Notes: a model not told the origin generated them from the sequence alone. A stretch of 64,000 nt of DNA from Nocardia sp. alder85J (GCF_020176955.2 NZ_JAIUCZ020000007.1:1-64000), one strand, 5' to 3'; positions 26,442-35,283 are shown, numbered from the stretch's first letter. Program-made: numbers and translations.

Positions 26442-27812
26442 ATGACGGACGAGACTCTGCGGGCCATCGGCGAGTTCCTGAGGTCGGTGCCGCCGCCGGG
26501 GTCCTTCGTCGCCCGCCGTACCGCATCGGCCGCGGACCTGGCGATCGAGGTGGAAGGGATCGGCCGGCTCCGGCTTCCGGTGCCGATGGCGCAGGCGCGG
26601 CAACTACGCGATACCGCCCGCCCGGCCCGCTACGGCATGGGGGCGAAGACGCTGCTCGATCCGAGCGTGCGCGATACCGGGGAGATTCCCCTCGCACTGG
26701 TCACCGTGGACCAGGACCGCTGGCACCGCGCGTTGGCGCCGATTCTGGAGGCGCTGCGGTTCGATCTGGGGCTACCGCCGGATTGCGAGCTCTCGGCCGA
26801 ATTGCATTCGATGCTCGTCTACGGACCGCGTCAATTCTTCCGGCGGCACCAGGATTCGGAGAAGTCCGACGGCATGATCGCCACTCTGGTGGTGACGCTG
26901 CCGTCGTTTTTCGAGGGCGGGGAACTGGTGGTCGAACATCGCGGGGAGCAGGTGGTCGACCGAGGGGCGCCCGGCAGGCTCGGCCTCGTCGCGTTCTACA
27001 CCGACTGCGAGCACGAGGTGCGGCCGGTGCAGCTGGGCCATCGAATCTCGCTGACCTACAACCTGATTGCCGGTCCGCGCGCCGTCCCTACCGCTGCTCC
27101 CGGCGCACCGGACCCGGCCGTCGCGGCGCTGGCCGAGCACCTGCGCGAGCACTTCACCACACCGATACCGGATGGTCACCGGGGGCAGTACCGACCGGAA
27201 GGTCCGGAACTCGAGCGGCCGGACCAGCTCGTCTGCCTACTGGATCATCAGTATTCCCAACGAGGATTCGGGTGGGATCAGCTCAAGGGGGCCGACGCGG
27301 CCCGCGTCGAGGTGCTCGTGGCCGCCGCCGACAGCGCCGGCTACGGCACGGTCCTGGCCCTGGCCGAGGTACAGGATTACCACAGCAGCGACGACCTCGC
27401 GGACGAGTTCTGGATGTGCGGCCGGCGACGGCGCTGGGAACTCGTCGACGGCAACTGGGAACTCGTGGTCGACGACTGGGAGCCCAACGAGATGCTGGAC
27501 GAACCGCAGGAAGAGGAACGGACCGAGGGTTCCCTGCCCATCGATCATCCCGATCGGATGACACCGGCGGAACTGGGCAGGCCGCACCGCGCGGATACCA
27601 GGTTGACGTGGTGGATCGACCGAGCGGGAGCGGTCACGGGGCCGGTGGCCCGAACGGTCTCTCGCAGCGAGATATGCGTCGATACCACGGAATTCGAGAT
27701 GGAGCCGTTCGCTGTCGAATCCGAGGGATTCACCGGCAACGAGGGCAATACGGTGGATCGCTGGTATCGGCGCGCGGCCGTCGTCGTGCGGCCGGGGAGC
27801 GGACCCGCCTGA
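26442..27812 (+). CDS. 2-oxoglutarate/Fe(II)-dependent oxygenase-like protein
   Basis: 456 aa from ATG 26442 (GGGAGA ahead). The double-stranded beta-helix core reads LVYGPRQFFRRHQDSEKSDG (HxD iron ligands H-Q-D), SFFEGGELVVEHRG, then FYTDCEHEVRPVQLGHRISL, supplying the distal His and the Arg that binds 2-oxoglutarate. The Fe ligand set is complete. The C-terminal half is acidic (WEPNEMLDEPQEEERTEG) and of unknown role. The substrate is unknown, and neighbours are gene remnants. Confidence 0.7.
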   Translation: MTDETLRAIGEFLRSVPPPGSFVARRTASAADLAIEVEGIGRLRLPVPMAQARQLRDTARPARYGMGAKTLLDPSVRDTGEIPLALVTVDQDRWHRALAPILEALRFDLGLPPDCELSAELHSMLVYGPRQFFRRHQDSEKSDGMIATLVVTLPSFFEGGELVVEHRGEQVVDRGAPGRLGLVAFYTDCEHEVRPVQLGHRISLTYNLIAGPRAVPTAAPGAPDPAVAALAEHLREHFTTPIPDGHRGQYRPEGPELERPDQLVCLLDHQYSQRGFGWDQLKGADAARVEVLVAAADSAGYGTVLALAEVQDYHSSDDLADEFWMCGRRRRWELVDGNWELVVDDWEPNEMLDEPQEEERTEGSLPIDHPDRMTPAELGRPHRADTRLTWWIDRAGAVTGPVARTVSRSEICVDTTEFEMEPFAVESEGFTGNEGNTVDRWYRRAAVVVRPGSGPA

Positions 27813-27836
27813 CCCCGCCGGCCCGGCGGTTGTCCA

Positions 27837-28070
27837 TCAGTGGCGGTTGCGGCAATGACGCACACCGCACAGATCGGCGGCGATACCGAACAGCCGGACG
27901 CGTTCGGATCGCCGATCATGTGGATCGTCTCGGAATTCCAGTGCGCGCTGGTGGATCTGCCGCATCACGCGCTCGGCGGCGTCGGCCGAACCGAGCATGA
28001 GGTAGCAGAACAGCCGTAACTGCCTGTCGAGTTCGTCGCCGCACATATTCGGCTCTTCCGGTTCGGACAT
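27837..28070 (-). CDS. Small sigma-region-2-like protein
   Basis: 77 aa. The segment DRQLRLFCYLMLGSADAAER, VMRQIHQRALEF and later SERVRLFGIAADLC parallels, position by position, region 2 of the ECF sigma factor encoded just upstream (LLAYCYRMLGSVDDAEEVVQ ... LRTWLYRIATRAC). There is no region 4 and no DNA-binding HTH. It begins 13 bp after the sigma stop and is probably co-transcribed. It may be a decoy that binds core polymerase or an anti-sigma, or a decayed duplication. Confidence 0.5.
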   Translation of the reverse strand: MSEPEEPNMCGDELDRQLRLFCYLMLGSADAAERVMRQIHQRALEFRDDPHDRRSERVRLFGIAADLCGVRHCRNRH

Positions 28071-28083
28071 GCCGCGGCAGTGT

Positions 28084-29088
28084 CTAAAGCCCGAACAGTG
28101 GAAACAGTCCTGCGCCGTGAAATGCGACGATGCGGCCGATCCCGTTGGTTGTGGATGTCAGAACGTGCAGTGCATGGGGCCGGAGCACGCCTTCGCCGTC
28201 GAGGGCGTAGACCGCGAAGGCGGGCTGTCCGTTGGCGGAGGTGGCGACCATTGTGGCTGGTCCGATCACTCGCATTTGTTCGGCGAGGAAGGCGAGGATG
28301 GTGTCGCGGCCTTCGAACCAGGTCGCGATCGGCGGCATTTCCCATCTCGCGTCCTGGGTCAAGACCGCGACGAGTTCATCGACGTTCGCGGTTTCGAAGG
28401 CGGCGACGTATCGGTCGAGCAGGGCCCGCTGCTGTGGTTCGGCGGGTTCGGTCAGATTGTCCTGACTGAGTGGCACCTGGGTGCGGGCGCGTTGGAGCGC
28501 ACTGTTGACGGCCGCTGTCGTCATCCCCAGTAGTTGCGCCACCTCGGCGGTACTCCATTGCAGCACGTCGCGGAGGATCAGCACGGCCCGTTGCCGCGGC
28601 GGCAGCTGCTGGAACGCTCCCACCAGCGCCAGCCGCATGGTCTGTCGTTCCACCACGACCGTCGCCGGATCGGCCGGTGCCGCGGTGAACAGAAAATCCG
28701 GTATCGGCTGGAGCCACGGCACCTCCCGGAGCGGCCCGTGCAGGAGCGCGCCCGGATCGGATTGGGGGGCACCGAGATCCGCGGGCAGCGGCCGGCGTCT
28801 GCTCTTCTCCAGCGCCTTGAGGCACGCCCGGGTCGCGATGCGGTACAGCCAGGTGCGCAGGGACGACCGTCCCTCGAACCTGTCGTAGGCACGCCAGGCG
28901 TCGAGGTAGACCTCCTGTACCACCTCTTCGGCGTCGTCGACCGACCCGAGCATGCGGTAGCAGTAGGCCAGCAGCTCGCGCCGGAAAGGTTCGCTCAGCC
29001 TTCCGAATTCGTCGTCCCCGGCCTTGCAGGGCCTCGGCGTAGTCGGGTACCGATCCGCTGATCTGGGGAAACTGGTTGCGTGACACAC
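28084..29088 (-). CDS. ECF sigma factor with SnoaL-like C-terminal domain; 5' end split by IS
   Basis: The open frame is 334 aa. Sigma region 2 is FRRELLAYCYRMLGSVDDAE; region 4 is QLPPRQRAVLILRDVLQWST plus AEVAQLLGMTTAAVNSALQR; a SnoaL-like domain (VAAFETANVDELVAVLTQ ... WEMPPIATWFEG) follows, as in the SigJ/ECF41-like group, where that domain modulates activity. The first 21 codons, MCHATSFPRSAD..., come from the insertion sequence. Deleting the IS and one target copy restores MTEPKAGDDEFG, whose ATG (30392-30394) overlaps the stop of the next gene upstream. The gene is thus cut from its native start and promoter; expression would need the IS-borne ATG at 29088. Confidence 0.75.
   Translation of the reverse strand: MCHATSFPRSADRYPTTPRPCKAGDDEFGRLSEPFRRELLAYCYRMLGSVDDAEEVVQEVYLDAWRAYDRFEGRSSLRTWLYRIATRACLKALEKSRRRPLPADLGAPQSDPGALLHGPLREVPWLQPIPDFLFTAAPADPATVVVERQTMRLALVGAFQQLPPRQRAVLILRDVLQWSTAEVAQLLGMTTAAVNSALQRARTQVPLSQDNLTEPAEPQQRALLDRYVAAFETANVDELVAVLTQDARWEMPPIATWFEGRDTILAFLAEQMRVIGPATMVATSANGQPAFAVYALDGEGVLRPHALHVLTSTTNGIGRIVAFHGAGLFPLFGL
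29017..29048 (+). repeat. Left target duplication and left terminal inverted repeat
   Basis: CCCGGCCTTG (29017-29026) followed by the 22-bp left end of the IS. The inverted repeat is identical to the right end with no mismatches. Confidence 0.9.
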
Positions 29089-30373
29089 GGTTTGAGATGC
29101 TGGGCGGACACGAGTGACTCGAGGAAGATGAAGGTTCCTACGCCTGACATCACTCTCGGAGACCCGTGCCCGCCGTACAAGTATGCCCTGCCGCGCCCAC
29201 CACGATCGAGCTGGACAACGTTCCGCTCGAACAGGATCCGGCCAACGCTGCCGGCAGTTTGCTCGATGTCCTCCGACAGGTCCCCGATCCCCGCGACGCC
29301 CGCGGCCGCCGCTACGACCTGACCTCGGTCCTGCTGCTCGCTCTGGCCGCTACCGCCGCCGGCGCTCGCTCGTTCACCGCGATCGGCGAGTGGGCTGCCG
29401 ACGCGTCCACCGCGGTGTCGGCCCGGCTCGGGTTCACCCGTCGCGCGCCGAGCGAGTCCGCGATCCGGCGGTTGCTGCAGCGCCTGGACACCGACCAGCT
29501 CGACCAGCTGATCGGCGCGTGGATGTGGTTGCGGGTCAGCGTGATCGGCGGCGCGAAAGTCATCTCCTTCGACGGGAAAGCCCTGCGTGGTGCCCGTGAC
29601 GCCGCCGGGCATCTGACCTATCTGTTGTCGGGGATCTGCCAGGCCACCGGCGTGGTCGTGGCGCAGGTCGCGGTAGCGGACAAGACCAGCGAGGTGCCGA
29701 TGCTGCGGAAGCTGTTGTCCGCGTTGAACATCGCCGGATGCGTCATCACCGCTGATGCCGCCCATACCTGCCGTGAGACGGCGCATTCGATCGTCGAAGC
29801 GGGCGCCCACTACATCCTCTGCGTGAAGGGAAATCAGCCCAACCTGCGTAAACAGTTGAAGCAGCTGCCGTGGGACGACGTGCCGGTGCTCGACAAGTCG
29901 ACCGGCAAGCCCGCGCACGGCCGCCGGGAGACCCGCACGGTGAAAGCGACCGGGATCGCGTCGGGGATCGGATTCCCCGGTGCGGCACAGGTTCTGCGGA
30001 TCCACCGCACTCGCACCGTGATGTCGAAGCATCGAAAGATGCGGCGCCAGACCCGGGAGACGGTGTTCGTGGTGACGAGCCTGACCGTCGGTGACGCCGC
30101 TCATCACGTGATCGCCGACTATTTGCGGCGGCACTGGTCGATCGAGAACCGAGTGCATCACGTCAGGGACGTGACGTTCGACGAGGACCGGCACCAGGCC
30201 CGCACCGGTGCCGCCGGGCATGTCATGGCGATCCTGCGGAACACGACGATGTCGCTGCTGCGGCTGGCCGGACACCGCCACGTCGCGCCGGCGTTGCGGT
30301 ACTACGGCCGGGACTACAACAGGCCGGTGGAATTACTGCTGGCCTGCTGAAACCCGACTACGCCGAGGCCCTG
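29027..30373 (+). mobile_element. Intact insertion sequence, ISAs1 family
   Basis: A 1347-bp element bounded by 22-bp perfect terminal inverted repeats (29027-29048 and 30352-30373, ends CAGGGCCTCGG...). It is flanked by a 10-bp direct target duplication, CCCGGCCTTG, at 29017-29026 and 30374-30383, and carries one transposase gene. Perfect ends and target copies point to a recent insertion. It separates an ECF sigma gene from its start codon. Confidence 0.92.
29166..30350 (+). CDS. ISAs1-family DDE transposase
   Basis: 394 aa from GTG 29166. VPDPRDARGRRYDLTSVLLL is the N-terminal signature of ISAs1 transposases (H-repeat/DDE_Tnp type). Catalytic-region motifs are VISFDGKALRGARDAAGH (first Asp), GCVITADAAHTCRETAHSIV (second Asp) and HWSIENRVHHVRDVTFDEDR (Glu). 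Then come RRHWS and the basic C terminus RTGAAGHVMAILRNTTMSLL. No frameshift or stop is seen, so the element may be active. Confidence 0.9.
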   Translation: MPAVQVCPAAPTTIELDNVPLEQDPANAAGSLLDVLRQVPDPRDARGRRYDLTSVLLLALAATAAGARSFTAIGEWAADASTAVSARLGFTRRAPSESAIRRLLQRLDTDQLDQLIGAWMWLRVSVIGGAKVISFDGKALRGARDAAGHLTYLLSGICQATGVVVAQVAVADKTSEVPMLRKLLSALNIAGCVITADAAHTCRETAHSIVEAGAHYILCVKGNQPNLRKQLKQLPWDDVPVLDKSTGKPAHGRRETRTVKATGIASGIGFPGAAQVLRIHRTRTVMSKHRKMRRQTRETVFVVTSLTVGDAAHHVIADYLRRHWSIENRVHHVRDVTFDEDRHQARTGAAGHVMAILRNTTMSLLRLAGHRHVAPALRYYGRDYNRPVELLLAC

Positions 30374-30383
30374 CCCGGCCTTG
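30352..30383 (+). repeat. Right terminal inverted repeat and right target duplication
   Basis: The 22-bp right end (30352-30373) followed by CCCGGCCTTG (30374-30383), the second copy of the target site. Confidence 0.9.
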
Positions 30384-30386
30384 GGC

Positions 30387-31127
30387 TCAGTCATGGAGTG
30401 CATGATCCGCCGATGCTCCGGGGACGACGGTGATCTCGGCCATGTCGATGCCGACGAAAAGGATCTGCTGATCGCCCATCGGGGCCCAGGCACGTCGCGT
30501 GGCGGGAATGATGCTGCCGTCGACGTCGCGGTAATCGGTGGCGTAGAGCTGGGACTCGACGGTCCGGCCGACGATGTCGATGGTGAAATCGTGGCGGCGC
30601 AGCAGCCCGTCCGGGCCGAAGCAGAACACCTGCGTGCGGGTGTGGCTCTTGATGTGGTCGGGGAAAGTCACTTTCAGCCGGCGCCATGTTTCACCGTCGG
30701 CTTCGATCGGGGCGATCTCCTCGGAAACGAACCCCGGCCAGGTGAACAGGAACGGGGTGTTCAGGTATGTCCAGAGTGCCTCCCCGGTGAAATAGGCGAG
30801 ATGCAGGTCGTCCCAGGGAGTTTCGAACCGGTGGCCGTCGAACGACCGCTCCGGTGCGTCGCGCGTGCCGACCACGGTGCCGATCGGCTGTTGCAGTACG
30901 ACCCGGTCGGGTTCGAAGACCGACCGGCGGTCCTGGCCGACGAAGTCCATGGTCAGCCACTGCTTCGTGGTGTCCACCTCGAAGCGGACCTTGCTCAGCG
31001 CGTCGCTGTGTCCTTTGATCTGCCAGAAGGCCCCGGTGATGGCCGCGTCGACGGTGATCGTGTGAATCCGGTTCCACCGATCCAGGCCGCCGTGCGCGGC
31101 GACAGCGGTCGCGAGTAGATCGTTCAC
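30387..31127 (-). CDS. Hypothetical protein, LolA/LppX-like fold candidate
   Basis: 246 aa from GTG 31127, preceded by GGAGGAG. The pattern AHGGLDRWNRIHTITVDAAI, WLTMDFVGQDRRSVFEPDRV, LHLAYFTGEALWTYLNTPFL and YRDVDGSIIPATRRAWA suggests a half-barrel seen in hypothetical actinomycete proteins with a LolA-like fold. There is no signal peptide. Its TGA overlapped the ancestral ATG of the sigma gene (ATGACTGA), so the SDR, this gene and the sigma factor were one operon before the IS arrived. Confidence 0.55.
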   Translation of the reverse strand: MNDLLATAVAAHGGLDRWNRIHTITVDAAITGAFWQIKGHSDALSKVRFEVDTTKQWLTMDFVGQDRRSVFEPDRVVLQQPIGTVVGTRDAPERSFDGHRFETPWDDLHLAYFTGEALWTYLNTPFLFTWPGFVSEEIAPIEADGETWRRLKVTFPDHIKSHTRTQVFCFGPDGLLRRHDFTIDIVGRTVESQLYATDYRDVDGSIIPATRRAWAPMGDQQILFVGIDMAEITVVPGASADHALHD

Positions 31128-31192
31128 TGCTCTTACTCCTCCATTGACGGTGCCCGGCCACCGACGGGGTGTGCGGTGGTCGGGCGGGGTGG

Positions 31193-31984
31193 TCAGTCGA
31201 CGATGATTCCGCCGGTCAGGTTGGCAACGGCGCCGGTCATCGCCGATGCCCGGTCGGAGGCGAGGAATACCGCCGCCTGCGTGAGTTCGGCCCGTGCGGT
31301 CAGGCGTTTGCGGTGAGTCATCCCGCCCGCCATCTCGATCATCTGATCCTTCGTGATGCCGATGGCATTCGCGTGCAACTCGTACACGGTGTGGATGACC
31401 AGTGTCTCCACCATGCCCGTGGTGCGCAGACAGATCGTGCGAACGCCGTGCTGTGCCCATTCGGCCGACAGCGCCCGGTTGAGACCTTCCATCGCCGCCC
31501 AGCCGACGCTCATACCACCCACCAGCGGCATGGGCAGGCGGGCCGGTTCGGGAGTGTGCATCATGATCACTCCCGAACGTCGGGCGATCATATGCCGGGC
31601 GGCGGATTTCGCAGTCACGAAATGAGCCCGGGTATACGTCTCGACCGGGCGCAGGAAATCCTGGACCGGCAGGTCGGCGAGCGGAATTCCCTGCAATCCC
31701 ACCGGCGAGAGTCCGATCGCGTTGAACGACACGTCGATGCTGCCCGCGTCGGCGACGACCGCGGCCAAGTGCTCGGTCACCGCTTTCTCGTCCCCGGCAT
31801 CCACCACAGCGGTCTCGGCCGCGCCGCCCGCGGCCGTGATCTCTTTCGCGACCGTGTCGACGGCGTCGCGATTGCGGCCGGTCAGGAACACCCTGGCACC
31901 CTCGTCGGCGAAGGCGCGAGCGACCGCGCTGCCGACCGCTCCCGCTGCGCCGTAGACGACGACATTCTTGCTTTCCAGCAACAT
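31193..31984 (-). CDS. SDR-family protein lacking the canonical Tyr/Lys
   Basis: 263 aa from ATG 31984 (AGAGAAGG upstream). Rossmann motif VVVYGAAGAVGSAVARAFAD and the NA-type motif VSFNAIGLSPVG are clear. At the catalytic site, where SDRs read YxxxK before A-A-L-E-G, this protein reads GGMSVGWAAMEGLNRALSAE, so Tyr is Met and Lys is Trp. The C terminus (LASDRASAMTGAVANLTGGI) is normal. It could be a ligand-binding or regulatory SDR or use another mechanism. First gene of the operon that ends in the interrupted sigma factor. Confidence 0.75.
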   Translation of the reverse strand: MLLESKNVVVYGAAGAVGSAVARAFADEGARVFLTGRNRDAVDTVAKEITAAGGAAETAVVDAGDEKAVTEHLAAVVADAGSIDVSFNAIGLSPVGLQGIPLADLPVQDFLRPVETYTRAHFVTAKSAARHMIARRSGVIMMHTPEPARLPMPLVGGMSVGWAAMEGLNRALSAEWAQHGVRTICLRTTGMVETLVIHTVYELHANAIGITKDQMIEMAGGMTHRKRLTARAELTQAAVFLASDRASAMTGAVANLTGGIIVD

Positions 31985-32037
31985 GACCTTCTCTTTTCGT
32001 TGTTCACGCCGGCGCGTGAAGACCGTGGCCGTCGATC

Positions 32038-32133
32038 CGATACACCCGGTGCTCGTCCCGGTCGGCGGTGTCCTGATACAGCCGCGTTGCCGCCGGAATA
32101 ACCGGTGGCGCCGAATATCGCGATTGTCGACAT
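32038..32133 (-). pseudogene. Chimeric deletion scar: SDR N terminus joined to another gene's 3' end
   Basis: From ATG 32133 the - strand reads MSTIAIFGATGYSGGNAA, the start of an NmrA/epimerase-type Rossmann protein, with GGAGCG ahead. It then breaks off. In a neighbouring frame the next bases encode TRLYQDTADRDEHRVYRIDG, HGLHAPA and a stop, the tail of an unrelated (SnoaL-like) protein. An internal deletion fused the two out of frame. Confidence 0.45.
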
Positions 32134-32291
32134 TGCGCTCCTCGAAGCACGGAGATACTTTTCTGCCGGCCTCGGCGGTCGCCGGGCCTCCATAGATGTA
32201 GAGGATCGTCAACCGTGAAACTCATCGGTCGTGCGGAGTGCGCGGTGTCGGCTCGCTGTCCTGTCGAGCCGATCGATCCTCCCGATCGTGC

Positions 32292-33692
32292 CTACGACGC
32301 GGGCTCCACGACGGCCGCCGAGTCGAGCACCTCGGCTCGGACGGCTGACTCGGCGCGGAATGCGGTGGCCACGACCCCCAGTGCCGCCGCTGCCGCGATG
32401 ACGCCGTAGCCGCCGTGGACGCCGTGCAGGAAGCCCGAGTGTGAACCCAGCAGCACTGTCGAGGCGGCGGCGATGACGATGGCGCCGCCCAATTCCCGCG
32501 AGGTTTCCACCAAACCCGACGCCGCGCCGAAATTGGTGTCTTCGACGTCGGCCAAGGCACCGATCTGGACGGACGGTGCGAAGAATCCGACCGCCATTCC
32601 GGCGGCGATCAGCGCGGGCATGACCCGACTGGCGAAGCTCGCGTCCGCAGGCAGGTAGATCAACCAGGCGGCCGCGCCGACGACGAGCAACGACGCGAGC
32701 GCGAGCAGGATTCGGGTACCGACCTTGTTCGCCAGCACCGCACCGGTCAATCCGGCGAAGACGAAGGCGGTCACGGTGGTCAGCAGCCACGCCACACCTG
32801 TTTTCGTCGGCGAGTAGCCCAGCAGTTGTTGCAGCACCACCGAGGTCAGGAAGACGAAGGCGAGGAAGCTGCCGAATCCGGACGCGGCCGCGAGGTTCGC
32901 CTGCACCACCGGAAGATTCTTCCGCAGCGCGCGGGGAACGAGTGGATTGCGCGCGCGCCATTCCGACAGTCCGAAGACCAGGAGCAAGGCCACTGCCAGC
33001 GCGCCGAAACCCACTGTCGTCCACCGGGTCCAGCCGTGTTCGACCCCGCGGTTGAGGGCGTACAGCCCCGCCAGCAGCCCACCGGTCACGGAAAGGGCGC
33101 TGACCGCGTTGAATTCACCACCCGGATGCGCGATCCGGTTCTCGGGCAACACGAATATCGTCGCCACCAGCAACACGGCGCCGATCGGGATATTGACATA
33201 GAAGATCCACGACCAGCCGGGTCCGTCGGTGAGGAACCCGCCCGCCAGCACCCCCACCGATGCCGCGGTGCCCGCGAGGGCACCGTAGATCCCCAGGGCG
33301 TTCTCCCGCTTCTTGCCTGCTTCGAAGGCGTCGGCCACGATCCCCAGGGCCGAAGGGGTGATCAGCGCGGCGCCGATACCCTGCGCGATGCGGGCACCGA
33401 TCAATTGTCCGCCGGTGCTCGACAAACCCGCGGTCAGTGATGCGGCCACGAACAGCAGGAGGCCGGCCTGGAGGGTGAGCCTGCGGCCGATGATGTCGCC
33501 GAGCCGGCCTGCCAGCAGCAGGAAGCCGCCGAACGGTATGCCGTAGCCGATGATCACCCACTGCAAGGCGTCCTCGGCGAGCTTCAGGTCGACGGCCATT
33601 CTGGGTAGCGAGACATTGACGATGGTGAAATCCACCACCGCCATGAACATCGAGGCGCCGGCCAGGGCCAGCACCGCGTACGGATTACGCAT
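32292..33692 (-). CDS. MFS exporter, DHA2 (14-TMS, EmrB/QacA) family
   Basis: 466 aa from ATG 33692, with GAAGGAA eight bases upstream; ATG 33710 is an alternative. DHA2 hallmarks are MFMAVVDFTIVNVSLPRMAV (motif in helix 1), RLGDIIGRRLTLQAGLLLFV (motif A), and ARIAQGIGAALITPSALGIV followed by GIYGALAGTAASVGVLAGGF (motif C, antiporter). The C terminus has DTNFGAASGLVETSRELGGA. It likely exports drugs or lipophilic metabolites by proton antiport. The substrate is unknown, and no adjacent regulator is intact. Confidence 0.85.
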   Translation of the reverse strand: MRNPYAVLALAGASMFMAVVDFTIVNVSLPRMAVDLKLAEDALQWVIIGYGIPFGGFLLLAGRLGDIIGRRLTLQAGLLLFVAASLTAGLSSTGGQLIGARIAQGIGAALITPSALGIVADAFEAGKKRENALGIYGALAGTAASVGVLAGGFLTDGPGWSWIFYVNIPIGAVLLVATIFVLPENRIAHPGGEFNAVSALSVTGGLLAGLYALNRGVEHGWTRWTTVGFGALAVALLLVFGLSEWRARNPLVPRALRKNLPVVQANLAAASGFGSFLAFVFLTSVVLQQLLGYSPTKTGVAWLLTTVTAFVFAGLTGAVLANKVGTRILLALASLLVVGAAAWLIYLPADASFASRVMPALIAAGMAVGFFAPSVQIGALADVEDTNFGAASGLVETSRELGGAIVIAAASTVLLGSHSGFLHGVHGGYGVIAAAAALGVVATAFRAESAVRAEVLDSAAVVEPAS

Positions 33693-33979
33693 CGTCCATT
33701 TCCTTCGCATCGGTCGATCGCTTGACGGAAAGCGTTGTCGCTCAACGGTGGTGAGAGCACGTCGGTCGGCGACGCCACCGGCCGGTCGGCGATCGTGTGG
33801 TGGAGGGCCGCAGTATGCGAACGGGCTGTGGCCCGACGGTCGTTGCGGTCACCTCCTACACGGATAGAGGCGAACGGTGCCCGCAACTCATCGGCGCAGC
33901 GCCTGTCCGCGGTGCGGATCTGTCGCCCGTTCCGGGGATCCGGGTACACTGCCGGGACGGGTCTCCGTGAAGTGGAGCG

Positions 33980-34870
33980 GTGGTGCGGCGAACGCTAGTG
34001 GACCCGACCGGCGGGTCGATCTGCCTGGAACTGAGGGTCGATCGCCCGGTGAAGCCGGGGCTGCGCTGGGAGATCGCAGCCGATGATCGCCTGGTGCTGA
34101 GGCAAGAAACCGGCCACGGCGAGGCTGACGTCATACTTGCCGCACGAGTGGAGGAAGCGCTCGGCGGGGTGAATGTCGTTCGCACCGAACGATATCGCTC
34201 TCCGATCCGCCCTACGACCGCCGCCGAAGCACGCCGGCTGCCACCCGGTCGCACCTCGGAGTGGGCGCTGTCGTGGGCGCATCGGTTCTGTGACCAGCTG
34301 GCGTCCGGTCCGCTCTCGCCGCTGCATACCGGGCGCTGGTTGTTGCGTTACCCATCGTCGTTGCGGCCCTCTCTGTTTCGAGGCGACGATCTGGTGCTGG
34401 AATATCCGAACGCGCACCTGAACTGGAACCGCGGCTGGAGTGGAGTGCTGCCCCTCCGACCGTTGCCCGACGTCGATTCGCCACGGGTGAAGGCATATCG
34501 GAAACAGGTGCGCGAAGACATCTTGCCACCCGTATTGTTGTGGGTGGCAAGCTGTTTGGATGGGTACGTGCTTCTCGACGGCCATGTCCGGCTGGTGGCC
34601 GCACTCGCCGAGAACGCCGTTGCCCCCACGCTGGTCCTGGGTCTCGGCCAGGACGAGGACGCGCTGATGCCGCTCGTCGACACCATCGATGACCACTGGT
34701 CGACGGTGCTCGCCGATATCGAGCGGACCGAAGGCGCCGACAGTCGGCACTATCGCAATATCGCGGACACCGCTCGGCGGCAGATCGCCGACCTCTGCGT
34801 GGGAGAGCCGATGCAGTTCGCCCGCACTCGCGCATGGCCGTCCGCTCGGTCGGATCACTCCACCGGGTAG
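33980..34870 (+). CDS. Hypothetical protein
   Basis: 296 aa from GTG 33980 (start uncertain; GTG 33983 equally possible). The family is not recognised. The N-terminal half is rich in beta-strand pattern (LELRVDRPVKPGLRWEIAAD). The central part reads PYPSS/LRYPSSLRPSLFRGDDLV, and LWVASCLDGYVLLDGHVRLV, AALAENAVAPTLVLGLGQDE suggests a ligand-binding or ParB-like 'DGHxRL' fold. It has no membrane segments or signal, and is flanked by the MFS gene and a small ORF, both on the - strand. Confidence 0.55.
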   Translation: MVRRTLVDPTGGSICLELRVDRPVKPGLRWEIAADDRLVLRQETGHGEADVILAARVEEALGGVNVVRTERYRSPIRPTTAAEARRLPPGRTSEWALSWAHRFCDQLASGPLSPLHTGRWLLRYPSSLRPSLFRGDDLVLEYPNAHLNWNRGWSGVLPLRPLPDVDSPRVKAYRKQVREDILPPVLLWVASCLDGYVLLDGHVRLVAALAENAVAPTLVLGLGQDEDALMPLVDTIDDHWSTVLADIERTEGADSRHYRNIADTARRQIADLCVGEPMQFARTRAWPSARSDHSTG

Positions 34871-35100
34871 AACAATCCCCACCCACGCCGGGGGGCCTCA
34901 CCCACGATCTCGCCGCAATCCCGCACCAGCATCGCGCATTGTTCGAAAGTGTCCAACCAGCAAGTATTTTCGGTCATCTCGGCCGTGATCGCCGGACCCG
35001 GCTCCGCCGGGCGGCTGGCACAGCCCCGCCACACCCACACCAACTCGGACACCTCGGTAGGCGAACAGGTGGTGTGCCACCGACGGACGGCCTTGTCCAT
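34855..35100 (-). CDS. Small hypothetical protein
   Basis: 81 aa from ATG 35100, chosen because CGGAGCG lies six bases upstream; a longer frame to 35250 has Arg-rich, unlikely content. The sequence (MDKAVRRWHTTCSPTEVSEL, ENTCWLDTFEQCAMLVRDCG) has three or four cysteines and several tryptophans. The family is not recognised. It overlaps the end of the + strand gene by 16 bp. Confidence 0.45.
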   Translation of the reverse strand: MDKAVRRWHTTCSPTEVSELVWVWRGCASRPAEPGPAITAEMTENTCWLDTFEQCAMLVRDCGEIVGEAPRRGWGLFYPVE

Positions 35101-35283
35101 CGGTCGCTCCGAAAGCGGTCGTCGCGCGTCCGCGCATGATGGCCGATGCGCGCTTTCGCCTTCCCTGCCATCGGCCCGCACGGCACGTGCGCCGCTGCGC
35201 TGGAGGACAACCTCCGCAAGGTCGTACCCGCCCCGGACTCGGCTCGACATCCCGGGCTGGATCGGCGGCTGACAGCCCCGGCG

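Noticed and set aside
25395..26603. 402-aa Arg-rich open frame on the - strand
   Set aside because: Spans the MarR and VOC stubs out of frame; composition is not protein-like.
28995..30281. 428-aa open frame on the - strand through the insertion sequence
   Set aside because: Antisense of the transposase; no motifs of its own.
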